Notes under the pieces: model-generated
The model's database searches: none
What the model saw: the letters and a program-made list of their open reading frames with translations, nothing else
What the model was told of the DNA's origin: nothing
Part shown: positions 47,723 to 58,662 of the stretch, piece after piece
How the letters are laid out: each line of letters opens with the position of its first letter
Numbering within the stretch: position 1 is the first letter of the stretch
Assembly (NCBI GenBank): GCA_018398765.1
Contig: JAHBMJ010003656.1
Coordinates: 24,169-88,168, forward strand
DNA length: 64,000 nucleotides
Source: Chromera velia
Taxonomy: Eukaryota > Sar > Chromeraceae
Direction of reading: 5' to 3'
Translations under genes and position numbers: made by a program

Positions 47723-50089
47723 TCACTGGCTAACAATCATAGCCACCGAGAGCCGGTTTCCTTCGGAAGGTGCCCCTGGATCTCTGTTTTCATTGGTTTT
47801 CTCAAGTCTCTCTCCATGCGGGTCAACACGACAACAGTGCGGGGCAGCTCGGACGAAACCCTCAGTCATTTCTTCCAGAGCGTCTCCCACAAATACCGCA
47901 ACCCCCCGTCCCTCTGCCTCTTTCTCAACAAGTGCTTGAACATCCATCCACTCATTCTCTCGTTCCCTCACTCCCTGACCATGAAAATGATCATTGCTCT
48001 TTCCGCAGCGCTCTCTAAGAAATCCTTCTTTATCTCCTCTCGACGAGGGAGTACTCCTTGCCCACAGGCGGGTAACGCCTTCCTCCACCTGCCTGGCGGG
48101 GTGACCCCATGACAGAGTCACAAGGCATCTGTCTGTATGCGTATTCAGGGTTCCAAAATTGTAGTCAAATATGTTGAAGAAACTTCTGGCATACGGGATG
48201 TCGCTCTCCTCCTGATAATCTTTCTGTTCCCTCAAACCCTTCTCAAACGGCAGAAGGTCTTCTTCTTCCTCTCTGCCTCCGTCACTTTCAGGAAAAGGGA
48301 CTACAGAGAAATCGGGCTGAGGGAGGGCGAGCTCTTTTCCCGTCTCCTGTTGGTATTCATCTAAAACTGCTTTGAGAACTTGAACACCATTCCGGTAGAG
48401 GGCATTGAAACAAGTTCTGTACTCGGATGGATAGACAGGCCTCGTCTCTCTTTCTGCAAAGCCTGTAGGTACGGGGGGAAAGCGGAACGACCCCTCAGCA
48501 AGGAACCTCTGGGTCGCTTCTTCGAATGCCGACAGATCGGACCCAGACAGCCTCAGGACACCCACGCCTCGAGAGATCAGTCCCCTGACCGCACTCCTCA
48601 ACTGTTCAGCGGGAATCAGACCCTCGCCCCCCTCAGATCCATTCTCGGGCTCTCTCCCCGAGTCTCTGTCAGGCAGTGTGCACGACAAAACTGGCAAATC
48701 TGAATCGGAGCTTCCTGTCTCTTCTACGAAGGAAGAGGAAGTCTCACAGCTATGTTGAGTGATAAGAACAGAATCAGGGACAGAGACCGTTGAAGGCTCC
48801 CCTGTAGAGACACTATCCAGGTGATGATGTGATTTGTCTCCACAAACACAAGATGCAAGAGGAACAGAGATCGCACCACTTGATAGAGCTGCCCAACTGA
48901 TCGTCACTTCACTTCCCCATCCCCTGCGTTCTACGCCCCTTCCCCCTCTGTCTATTTGTAGAGCTCCTGGGGATCCTTTGCTTCCCTTCCTGTCCAGAAA
49001 GCGCCTGCAGGACGGATGGGAGAAAACAAGGAGTGGAACAAACGAACAAACCAATGAATGAATGAATGAATGAATGAAAGAATGGAAGGAAGGAAGGAAG
49101 GAAGGAAGGAAGGACCGAAGGAAGGACGGAAAGAAGGAAGAAAGGAAAGAACGAGGAAAGGAAAGGAGGAAAACAAGAAGGATTCGCAGAAATGAGTGAG
49201 GAAGGAAAGAAGGTTCACGAGAAGATCGGGGAACATGATCAAACCGGAGGGATGGGTCTCTTCGAGGAACACTTGGAGAAGGGAAAGGAGGGAAAGGGAA
49301 TGGACGGGAAATGAGCTAGGAGGAGAACTTCAACACAAGCCTTCGATCTGTGCGAGAAGAGTGGAGGGGAAAGGATGGGCGGGTTGGAGAACAAAAGAGA
49401 TGGGCGCACAGGTAAGCAGGGGGCAGTCAACAAATGTATTCTACAATTCATGCAGGGAAGGGGGCGGAACGACACACTGGCTATGAACCCGAAAGAAGGC
49501 GGAAGAGGGAGAGAGTGGGAGAGGGGGGGAGAGAAAGAGAGGAAGACCGTGTGACAGGGCGACAGGGAAACGCGAAGATCAAGACCCGGACGAAAATCAG
49601 AGGGGAACCGCGTGAGTTCACTCAGAAACGAATCACTCTTTAGTCAAGGAGGTTCAATTCCAAAGAAAACAAAGAGCCGAAATTTCCAAGGGGTGGGGAG
49701 CCCTTCGTCTCTGCATGGCCTCCGCTGCGCAGGCTTGCCCACCCCAGTCGATCAATCAACTCATCCACGCACACATGCCCTCAAGTATGTCTCTCACTAC
49801 TCTACCGATTCTAAGCTGTCGTCCCAGCATGCCCTGCCTGTCCCCCCTCTCTGCCCACGGACCTTCGTTGCTTTGTCGGTTCCAGACTTTTAAGGGACGG
49901 CAAAGGCACAGCAAAAGCATCTGCCTGCATGCACAGAAGGAGTGACATGCCGTATCTCGTACCTCATGTGACAGCTATCGGGGTAGCGGATCTTTTAGGT
50001 ACAGCGTGATGCACATCGAGTCAGCTAACCTCTGGGAAGCCGAGAGACAGGATAAATGCAAAAAGGAGACGGCGTAGTGGCTTCCCCAT
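47723..50089 (-). CDS. 2-oxoglutarate/Fe(II) oxygenase, isopenicillin-N-synthase-like, with secretory/plastid-type presequence
   Basis: Three exons, 50030-50089, 49863-49924 and 47723-49004: phases match, 1404 nt, 467 aa. Such enzymes couple 2-oxoglutarate decarboxylation to substrate oxidation. NTHTDRCLVTL supplies the H-x-D iron ligands, VRAAPHCCRVD a likely distal His, and ENRLSVAMI the Arg-x-Ser that holds 2-oxoglutarate. GVGVLRLSGSDLSAFEEAT matches the usual N-terminal region. The start MGKPLRRLLFAFILSLGF is a signal peptide with a plausible cut at ADA|FAVP, followed by a basic, Pro/Ser-containing stretch, like a bipartite presequence for a complex plastid. Between residues 60 and 190 the chain is Ser/Glu-rich and poorly conserved. 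The substrate cannot be told. Confidence 0.85.
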
Positions 50090-50715
50090 GGTCCCTTTAT
50101 CTTCCTTCGATTTCAAGACCTTCGCAACACGGCACAGCAGTATGCACACTGCACTTTGCTCTCCGATAATAGCACACGGGTGACACAACCAGACTTCTGG
50201 CTAATCGTCTCGATGGACCTCCGCGAAGAGTTCGTATCGCGATCCGATTCGATCGGAATTTCGAACACCCGCGGATGTCCCAGGATGTCCCAGGATGTCC
50301 CAGGATGTCTCAGGCGTCATGCAACATGCCTCAACTATTTATATACTATATTTACCCGATTGACTCAGATTTTGACTGACCTTAATTAATTTGAAAGATA
50401 ACATGCAGTTCATCACATATCCTCCTCTCCCGCGCTGTTTCCTTTGATTGCGCCACTTTGGTTGCTGATTTGACAACGTTTGGGGCAGATCTATCCATCC
50501 ATTCGTGTGAGGAAAAAATAGATTTGTGGGATTAGGTTCATTCTGATGGACAGCCGACAAGCTGATGAAAAACCGAACCTGGGAAACGCGTACAAAACAA
50601 GGCGCCTTGTGTTCTTCAGAGCATCTGTCGTCCGAATGCAACGTTTGTTTTTCGAAGAGCCGTCGGACTGAATCTGTACAAAGAACACTCGCTTTCTAAG
50701 ACCGTTCTTCGTAAG
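50090..50715. promoter_or_regulatory. Divergent intergenic region, probable bidirectional promoter
   Basis: 626 bases separate two start codons pointing apart (50089 minus, 50716 plus). It contains a perfect 10-bp tandem repeat at 50273-50312 (GGATGTCCCA, four units, the last with one change). No TATA box can be assigned with confidence. Confidence 0.45.
50273..50312 (+). repeat. 10-bp tandem repeat, 4 units
   Basis: GGATGTCCCA at 50273, 50283 and 50293, and GGATGTCTCA at 50303. The period is close to one DNA helical turn. It lies between two divergent genes. Confidence 0.9.
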
Positions 50716-51753
50716 ATGTGCTTTAGGGTTTCGCTTTCGCTCGCACTGCTCCTCTTTGTCTCCTGCTTGGAGGACGTTTGGGGGAGCGTGACACTGTACT
50801 TTGACAGTGGGTCGACTGGGTACTCGATCCCTTTCTGGCTTCTCATTCTCTCTGCGGGGGGGATTGTGGTCTTTGTGCTGTCGCCTACCGTGATTTTAGT
50901 CGTCTACTGCATATGCATTCGGAAAAGGGGTCGGCGCAGGGCTCAGGGTCTTGTGTCGGGGGGTGAGCTTGACGACTTACGTGAAGACCGTCGTGCTTCA
51001 ATGAAGAGCCTAGAGGAAGGCAAGAAGGGAAAGAGGGGGTCGCAGGAAATGGACGTAATGGCAGGAACCCGGCACGCTCCCTCACCGACCGCCTTCGGAA
51101 GAACACACAACCAGTGGGAGGCAGACGACACCCCGCATCACCAGAGAAGGGGCGGCGAAGAGGAAGATGATGAATGGAATGACTCCGATTTGTTCTGTAC
51201 AACCAGACCCAGACAGACGCAAACATTCCATATGGATGAAGACGAAGAGGACGAAATCGGGGAAGAAGGGGAAGAGGAAGAGGAGGAGGATGTAGATGAG
51301 GAGGGTCTGTATGGACAGGGACAGGTCCTGGGGGAGAACGATGAGGGAGGGTTTGAGGAAGAACACGACTGGGTCAGTGAGGCTCTTTCCGGAGACATCG
51401 GTCCCCCCCCTCCCCCCTACCTCTACCATCAGGAGGGAGGAAGAAGGGCGTCCTCTTCAAGAGGTTCCCATTCCCATTCGCATCCCCAGGCCCAGGCCCG
51501 AAGAGCTTCTGCGGGTCCGAGGGGAAGTGTCTGCAGTGTCACGAACAGACCCCCACAGCCTGTGGTATCCTCAGAGAGAGGTTCAGGGACAGGGATGGGG
51601 ACAGGGACCCGATCTGGAAGTCCTAGGTTGAGGCAGTCGGAGAGCAAGCGGGGTCTTCTTCAACATTCCGCCACGCACATGGAGCAGAGGGACGGGGAGG
51701 AAGACGAGGACGAGCCCGTTGCTGACAACGACTCGGAAGTTCTGGCAGACTAG
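50716..51753 (+). CDS. Single-pass type I membrane protein with acidic cytoplasmic tail, unknown function
   Basis: An intronless ORF of 345 aa. It has a signal peptide (MCFRVSLSLALLLFVSCLED), a short lumenal part (VTLYFDSGSTGYS), one membrane segment at about residues 40-66 (FWLLILSAGGIVVFVLSPTV) and a CICIRKRGRRRAQ stop-transfer. The tail is long and disordered. It holds an acidic run near residues 175-195 (DEDEEDEIGEEGEEEEEED), a PPPPPYLY proline motif, and Ser/Arg-rich phosphorylation-like stretches. I recognise no family. Divergent from the oxygenase gene, it may share its promoter. Signal, membrane segment and composition favour a real gene. Confidence 0.65.
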   Translation: MCFRVSLSLALLLFVSCLEDVWGSVTLYFDSGSTGYSIPFWLLILSAGGIVVFVLSPTVILVVYCICIRKRGRRRAQGLVSGGELDDLREDRRASMKSLEEGKKGKRGSQEMDVMAGTRHAPSPTAFGRTHNQWEADDTPHHQRRGGEEEDDEWNDSDLFCTTRPRQTQTFHMDEDEEDEIGEEGEEEEEEDVDEEGLYGQGQVLGENDEGGFEEEHDWVSEALSGDIGPPPPPYLYHQEGGRRASSSRGSHSHSHPQAQARRASAGPRGSVCSVTNRPPQPVVSSERGSGTGMGTGTRSGSPRLRQSESKRGLLQHSATHMEQRDGEEDEDEPVADNDSEVLAD

Positions 51754-52401
51754 ACTTGACTAGAATAGATCGAGGCTGGGGGGAAAGAGAGGGGAATTGA
51801 TGTTCGTTCGTTGTCACTCAATCAGTCAATCTCTCTCTCTCTCTCTATCTCGTGTGTCATTTGAAACAGACACTTGGACGAGAGACGACGGAAAGGTAGT
51901 CAGACAAGGAGGGCAAGTGAACAAACCGATCAATTTAAAAACCATGTGGACACGGAAGAAATGTCTTTCCTCCCCTCCCTCTTTCCCTCCTTTCTTCGCT
52001 CGCTCGCTCGTTCCTTCCTTCCTTCCTTCGTTCCTTCCTTCCTTTCTTTCTTCCTTCAAGGTCCCCCATAGAGTCAGCCCTGCACGCTTTCGAATGAAAA
52101 TAAACCGATCACTGACATTCTGGTCCATGTACAAACCGCTTGGATGTCTGCGTAATTTGGTCCCTCCATGCCCTGTGCAGTTCTTCAGGAGAAGGAGTAG
52201 GAAGGCTTCAGTTTCCATGCAAAAGTCGATCATGTGGTGGATCTTTTAACTGATCGGTTTCCACGCCAGGCTCCATGCTGCTTTCCATGTTGTTTGTTTT
52301 CCAAATCAACTGAGGAAATCGAGAGTGTCTGTCAAACTTTGAAATTAAGTACAGTTCGCTCGACGCAGAAAAAAAAAACAGCAGGAAGCGAAAAAAGCTG
52401 A

Positions 52402-52441
<40 letters not shown>

Positions 52442-52465
52442 AAAGAAGAGAGAAAGATCGAAAAA

Positions 52466-52496
<31 letters not shown>

Positions 52497-54003
52497 CAAG
52501 CAAGTGAGGAAGGAACGAAGGAAGGAAAAAAGGAAGGAAGAAAGGTAGGAAGGCTTCAGTAATTAGTGAATTGAAGTATCGACATGTTGTTCGGCGCAAG
52601 CGACTGCAGTGTGTTTCAGGCTTTCAGCCAAAGCTTTAATTGGGTTTGCCAATCTCTACCTTCTCTTCTACTTCCACCTGATTCCTGTTCTAACAAATTT
52701 CAAGCAATATGTCGTCTACTGAATCCGACTCTACTCTTTTGAGTCATCTCGTCTGATAGGTTTCGACTTTTCACATCTTGTTTCTCCGCTGATTGCCTAC
52801 TAGAGGTGTCACAGAGAAAAAAAAAAATCAAGAAATTATTTGGAAAACTTAGATATCGACTTATTTTCTTAAATTTTTTTTTAAAGTGTCTGCAACACTT
52901 TGTAACATTTATGTAACACTAATACAAGTATTTGCAATAATTTCTAAGTTCTAGCTGCCTTTGTAAATGATTTTAATGAAGTGATTATAGTGTATTGGTT
53001 AGTTAGAACTTAGTTTAGTGATTAAGTAGTAATAACTGAGGTGTATTAGTACTTGTATTACTTACATGCATGGCTAGTTACATAATGATTCTGATTGTTA
53101 TTTGAATTCATTTAATTTATTCTAAAGATGATTCCCCCTATTTTAAATATTTTTAAATATTATTTCATTTTTGAAGGCAGTGGCATGCACACTGCATAAA
53201 TTTGCTTTCATGACAGGAGAGGAACATGGGTCGGATTCGGGTACGTCTTTTCCAACTAGCTAGAGCTCTAGGAGCTGCTCATCAGTGTCATCGCTAGAGA
53301 GATCATTTCATGATGGCAGCGCTCTCAGGCTGGAATCTCAGGTGTAACAGCAAAGAACGCCAACGAAGTTAAAGAGTATTTAAGAGGTTTTAATATTATA
53401 GAGAAATGATGAAAAAGACGGGGGGATTAATGAGAAATTTAGGGAAATTAATATGATGAGAACTTGTTTGATCAAATAGATGGAAATTGAAATTAATGGA
53501 AACTGCCGCAGGAACGAATGTTAGAGTAAAGTGAGGGAGTAGTCTAAGCTGTACTAAGCTGAGGACAAAGCGAGCGGTTCAGCTTAGGCTTCTTTGAATT
53601 GAATTAGAAATTCTAGGAACAGACGCGATAGTTAGATAGAGACTACGAATGAGTATAGGCACGTACGTCAGTATGCGGGAAGTGTAATGCACCCGTTGTT
53701 CACTCAATCATCCCCGTTCAATGAATGATCGAATATGCTACAGGATGCGCTAGCTATATACAGGCTGTCAGACTGAACTTTGTCACAGAGGTACGTTTTT
53801 TGTAAGAAAGAGACACAAGTTGCTACAAACCTACGGCACCGTAACATCCACAAAAAGATTATTGAAGGTTTTTTCGCAAAGCACCAACACAAGCGAGGGC
53901 TTGCCGTAAGGTTGGCTGCTTTTCAATTGCTGAAAAAGATCGAGGCAGACTGTGCTTTAGTTAAATTCATTCAGCAAAAGCTTCATGCCTGCGTCGAGCT
54001 TCG
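51754..54003. other. Intergenic; GAAA microsatellites, then AT-rich DNA
   Basis: 52011-52050 is CCTT-rich and 52398-52560 is a long GAAA/GGAA tract. 52800-53760 is AT-rich without genes. An ORF at about 53780-54000 just before the L1 start has no recognisable motif and is treated as 5' leader. Confidence 0.5.
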
Positions 54004-56812
54004 ATGGGGAGTCTCCTCCGTCCTTTTGTGTCCCGGCCTCCGTCGCCGTCCCTGTCTCTGTTCACTCAACTGCGCACAAGGAAGTACTTGCCATTCGTGA
54101 CACAATCAAAGAAAAGCAAGACGAAAGGCAAAACAGCCACAGGCACAGTCGCTGCGTCTGTGTCTGCAACCAGAGTGGAGACGGGAGGAGACGGCCAGGA
54201 GGCCTCAGATCTTTCTCTGAAGTCGTCTCCCTTCCAGGGGGTACGGTTGGTGAAGGCGTTTGACTTGGAACCCTCTGGATCGAAGGTTCCGATCACCTTC
54301 TCGATGAAGTTGAACATCGACATGACAAGAGAGGCCGTGAGGGGCGTGTGCTCACTGCCTGTGGGGCTTGGGAGACAAACGACCTTGCTGGCCTTCTGCC
54401 CCGATGAAATGGCACAGGAGATGCTGGAGGCAGGAGCAGACTTCGCAGGTTTGGGTTTCCTCTGTCGATCTTCTCGCTTTCTTGTTTCTTTTTCTGTGTG
54501 TAGTGGCCTGTTGAGTCGCTTTTCTTTACTTCACTCCCCCCCCCCCACGTCGTTCTCTCTTCTCTTAGTGTTTCTTCTGTTTTGTCCTTTTTTTTTTGGA
54601 CATCTGCGCCCTGGCAATCCACTCCCTTTTTGATTGAATCAGCTCAGATTGAGAGAAGCGAAGGCAATCCACTCCCTTGTTGATTGAATCAGCTCAAATT
54701 GAGAGAAACGAAGGCAATCCACTCCCTTGTTGATTGAATCAGCTCAAATTGAGAGAAGCGAAGGCAATCCACTCCCTTGTTGATTGAATCAGCTCAAATT
54801 GAGAGAAGCGAAGGAACAGTGAACGAATTGACAACTAGATAACAAGCAAGAAGTCCCTCCATGAACTCAGTGATCGAACGGAAGGCTCACTCTCTTCAAA
54901 TCCATACATACGTAAATATATACATCCATGCGTCAGGCTATCCATCCATCTTTCCATCCGTCCGTCCGTCCGTCCGTCCATCCGCTCATCCATCCATGCA
55001 TCCATCAATCCAGCCAGCCAGCCAGCCAGCCAGCCACCTTTGTACGTCTCGGCTGGCCATCTCTCTGGCTCTCTTTTCTTCTCTCGCTGTGTCTCTGTCT
55101 GTTTTCCTTTTCTCTTCCAAGGTCTTTCACTGCAGGTCTGGACACACTGATTCCCAGGATTGCAGACGGCTGGGTAGGGTTTGATCGTTGCATTGCCTCC
55201 ATCGAGGTGATGCCTCGGATCGTGAAGCTGGCCAAGATCTTGGGTCCTCGAAGGCTGATGCCCAATCAGAAGTCGGGAACTGTGGTGACAAACCTGAGGG
55301 AGGCAGTCAGAGCAGCCAAGTCGGGCTCCCAGATTGAGTACAGGGCTGTGGGGGACGGGGTGGTAAAGGTCCAAATAGCAGATTCGGATTTTTCGGTTCC
55401 GCAAATTTTGGAGAACGTCAAGTTCTTTGTGCGGGAGGTCCTCAAGCAGAGACCCCGAACCTCGTCAGTCTGTCTGTCAATCAGCGAGTGCGTCAATCAG
55501 TCAGTGTGTTGGTCAGTCAGTCCGTGAGTGAGCCAGTCATCCAGCCGGTCAGCGAGTCGGTCAGTCAGTCAACAGTCGGTCAACAGTCAGGCAAGACAAG
55601 ACAAGAAAAGAAAAAAAAAGAGGAGAGAGAGGAAAAGAAAAGAGGAGAGGAGAGAGGGGAAAAAAGAAAGGGGAGAGAAGGGGGAAGAAGAGAAGAGAAA
55701 AGAACAAAAGAGGACAGAGGAGGAGGGGAGCGACGACAAAAGACGTGAGAAGAGAGAAGAAAAAAGGGCACAGAAAATTGAACGGAAAAGAAAAAAAAAA
55801 CAGCCAAAAAGGCGAGGAGCCAAAAGACGAATTAAGAAAATGAAAGAAAGGCAAAAGAAAGAAAAGAGAAAGCCAGGCATGGACGAACAAACCAAAGGAA
55901 GACGACGAAAATTGAATGAGTGGGTAAGTAGATAGATAGGTAGGCAGGTAGATAAAGAGATAGAGACCATGAAAGGAGAAACAGAAAGATAAGTAGATGA
56001 ACATAATTTTGCTGCCACCCTGCCCGCCTCCCTACATCTGTACAGGTCGGTTTCCCAATTCCAATCTGGAGTGAAGCCCTTCTCTTGGCCCCCCCCTCGC
56101 TACGTCCGCTTGAAAGAGATGTTCGAGTCTGACCTCATGATTAAGAGCGGACAGCTCGCGCGGAGAGCCCCGATCGCGATGCCAAAGGTCGGTCGGTCTT
56201 TCCGAAAAATGTTTTCCCATCCTGAATCAATCATGTTCCTTCCCGTGCAAGGCACTCTTCTGCCAACAGTACGGTTCATTTTCACCTGGATCTGCAATAG
56301 TTTGGTAGCAACGTTGCATTAATTTTTTGCGTGCATTACACGTCCGAGTCGATTATGCTGTTACTGTATGCGGAATCCCATGGTGGCATTCGGTCGCTGT
56401 CCGACATGCTTTCCCGGTCGAACAGAGAGCAGCCACTGCCCTGCCGAAGATGACTCGAGCCGCAAACACCACACACAGATGGAGTCACTTGCAATACACC
56501 ATCCATCGTCCAACAAGTGCACACACCATCCATCGTCCAACAAGTGCACACACCATCCATCGTCCAACAAGTGCATGCATGTGTGCTTTCGGGAGCACAA
56601 TGCATGAAGCAAAAAACATGCATGCCCCCATAGCCGTCAGATCCATCTCGACCTGTCGGAAGACCTCGAAGGACAGCCTGCAAACAAGATTGGTGAGTGT
56701 GTTGTGACTTGCTTTGTGTCAGTACGTAGATCATTTACATCGCAAACTGTCCGTCCTGGTTGAATTATTCTGTTCAGGTCACACTGCCGAAAGATTTGGA
56801 GGGACAGGCTGA
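54004..56812 (+). CDS. rplA-like (uL1): Ribosomal protein L1 (uL1), organellar type
   Basis: Five exons, 54004-54448, 55136-55463, 56046-56187, 56641-56692 and 56778-56812: phases match, 1002 nt, 333 aa. L1 binds 23S rRNA and forms the mobile stalk at the ribosomal E site. Family marks: a first-half segment GVCSLPVGLGRQTTLLAFC, EMLEAGADFAG, and the hallmark ILGPRRLMPNQKSGTV, followed by QIEYRAVGDGVVKVQIAD. The N-terminus (MGSLLRPFVSRPPSPSLSLF, then basic residues) looks like a mitochondrial or plastid transit sequence. The part after KQRPRTS is not typical of L1 and its last exons are less certain. Skipping exon 4 also keeps a frame and gives a different, longer C-terminus ending near 56930. 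Confidence 0.88.
54614..54813 (+). repeat. 50-bp tandem repeat, 4 units, in L1 intron 1
   Basis: GCAATCCACTCCC starts at 54614, 54664, 54714 and 54764. Each unit contains two adjacent odd palindromes, TGATT-G-AATCA and CTCAA-A-TTGAG (the first unit has CTCAG-ATTGAG). Units differ by only one or two bases. Confidence 0.95.
55595..55800 (+). repeat. Long polypurine tract in L1 intron 2
   Basis: About 200 bases almost wholly A and G on the plus strand, with only scattered C/T. It continues, less pure, to about 55920. Confidence 0.9.
56497..56580 (+). repeat. 27-bp tandem repeat, 3 units, in L1 intron 3
   Basis: ACCATCCATCGTCCAACAAG begins at 56498, 56525 and 56552, exactly 27 bases apart and identical. 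Confidence 0.95.
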
Positions 56813-56930
56813 GAGTGAAGGCGTTGAAGAGGCGTTCATCCTCGATGGCTCCTTCAGGCAGGATGGGGGTCCGAAGGTACGACTGCTGGGAGACTCTCTG
56901 ATGCCCAATTCGTCCGGCTATTTTCGTTAA

Positions 56931-57365
56931 AGCCTGACTCGACACTGAGCGGCGTTCATTCAGTAGTTTCATACAATTACATGAATTCCTACCAGTGAGA
57001 CGGCGTAAATTCATTGCATAAACTTGTTCTAAAGGACTGTTGTTCCACCAGTTAGCCAGTTAGTTAGTTCGTTCGTTAGTTAGTTCGTTAGTTAGTTTAA
57101 CTTAGTTAGCCGGTGCTTATAACCCAATCATCATGAAACTAGTCATTGAACCATATATGTCTATCTTAAATGTATGTAGAACATCTTTTATTAATAATAT
57201 CCGAGTGTTTCATATCTATAGTTTCACATAGTCTAGCAGACTGGCACTCACAATAGGTTTACTCTGATATCTGACCATCTGACCCGAAGCATTCCATTCT
57301 TCTGAAGATGACAGCTCTTGTCATACCTCACACGCGTTCTGGCCCCACTTATTGGTTGAGTTCTG
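56931..57365. other. Intergenic, no gene seen
   Basis: It contains a GTTAGTTAGTTCGTT-type tetranucleotide tract at 57052-57105 and AT-rich DNA. No ORF of interest. Confidence 0.6.
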
Positions 57366-58662
57366 TTGCTGACAACTTCAACCGTCCTTAAGACTCCCGT
57401 CTCCTCTCCAACCAAGGCAGTAGACTTGTCCAATGGGTTGCCTGAGCGCATGCGAGCTGACATGAAGTCCCTGTTTATCGAAGTTTGCGATGAGCGCCTC
57501 GGCCTTCTTGATGGGAGGGTGTCTGAAGTGGAAAAAAAGACAGAGACGGTGATTGTTCAACTGTCGTTTCAGAAAGATGTTAACGTCTCTCTTCAGAAAG
57601 GCCTTGATTCTTTGAAGTCTTCTTTTAACCGTTTGGTAGAGAGACAAAGAATGAACGAAAACGTATGCAAGAGGGTCCTCCTTGGCTTTGACCCAAACCA
57701 TGGTTGCAAACTAGCCTCGCATCATGCTCGTGACCAGTTACTTTTCACTGACCGTTCCTCTCTGTTTTGGCAGGTGATGACCAGGATCGGCACGAAGGGG
57801 AGCCTCAGATAGGTAAACTATCCTCTGGCGGTGACGAAGGCGAGCTTGTTGCGGCTAGGATCGGCAACGCCAAGGGGAAGTTTACACTTTTTGACCCTTT
57901 CTTTGACATTTGCTCTTTCTGCTCCTTTCCCGACGGCTGCAAGATCGGTTTTATCGACAGAAGACGTGTAGAGAACTTTTCTTCTATTTTCCAACTGGCT
58001 GGGTCTAATGGCTGGGTTCCACTGCGACTTCAAGCAAGCTGGCGGTTATTAACAACTTTTCCGTTTCAGAATCTTTCACCGTCAGAAGGGCTAAAACACG
58101 CGCCCAACTGATGGAAGCTAGAGAGCACCGCCTTCATACAACTGCACAGCCCCTTTTCCAACCCCTTAGCCAAGCCGCCGAGGCAGGTCTAACCGCTTGG
58201 TCCCCTGCCCCCCCCTCTGAAGGGGGTCCCACTCTCTATGGTGCGTCATCGTTGCTCCCTGCACCAAAATCTGACCGCATCACGCCACCTTCGAAGAGCA
58301 GCAGCACCACATACCCGCCTCCGGCCCCCAAGGCCACCAGACCCACAGCAGTCTAACATAGGGATAGGGACCAACCCAGCCCTTCAATCCCTCACCCCGC
58401 AGCTGTAGCTAAATCTTCGAAATCACAAGTTCCAGCTGCGGTGGGGAGTGTGATGACACCATTGGTTACGAGGCCTCCTAGGGGGAAACGGGAGGCCAAC
58501 GCGCCACAAACCGCCTTAAGGAGCGATCTGACAGGTTTAAACCAGACAAGGGAAGGAAAAAGTGGAGGTAAAAAGAAATACAAAGGACCTGATACCGGAT
58601 GGAAAGGGGAGGAGGAGTCTGAATGGGGACAGGAGGGGCAGCTAGGAGAAGAAGGTTGGTAA
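57366..58662 (+). pseudogene. Coiled-coil ORF region, possibly a decayed mobile-element or host gene
   Basis: 57366-57812 encodes a heptad-like stretch (LGLLDGRVSEVEKKTETVIV, then LQKGLDSLKSSFNRLVERQR). Further ORFs follow on the same strand: 57767-58111 (FTLFDPFFDICSFCSFPDGC), 58111-58356 (Pro/Ser-rich) and 58441-58662 (Lys/Gly-rich). Non-repetitive composition and successive ORFs on one strand suggest a once longer coding region. A coiled coil followed by a compact domain recalls LINE ORF1 proteins, but I see no reverse transcriptase nearby and cannot assign it. A real spliced gene (possible intron 57662-57773) is the alternative. Confidence 0.3.

Noticed and set aside
50156-50389. Small ORF across the 10-bp repeat
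   Set aside because: It is produced by the repeat between two divergent genes, with no supporting motif.
53780-54100. 106-codon plus-strand ORF before L1
   Set aside because: It overlaps the L1 start in another frame and has no recognisable motif; treated as leader sequence.
55488-56018. ORFs of Lys/Glu/Arg or Phe/Ser
   Set aside because: They arise from the polypurine tract in an L1 intron.
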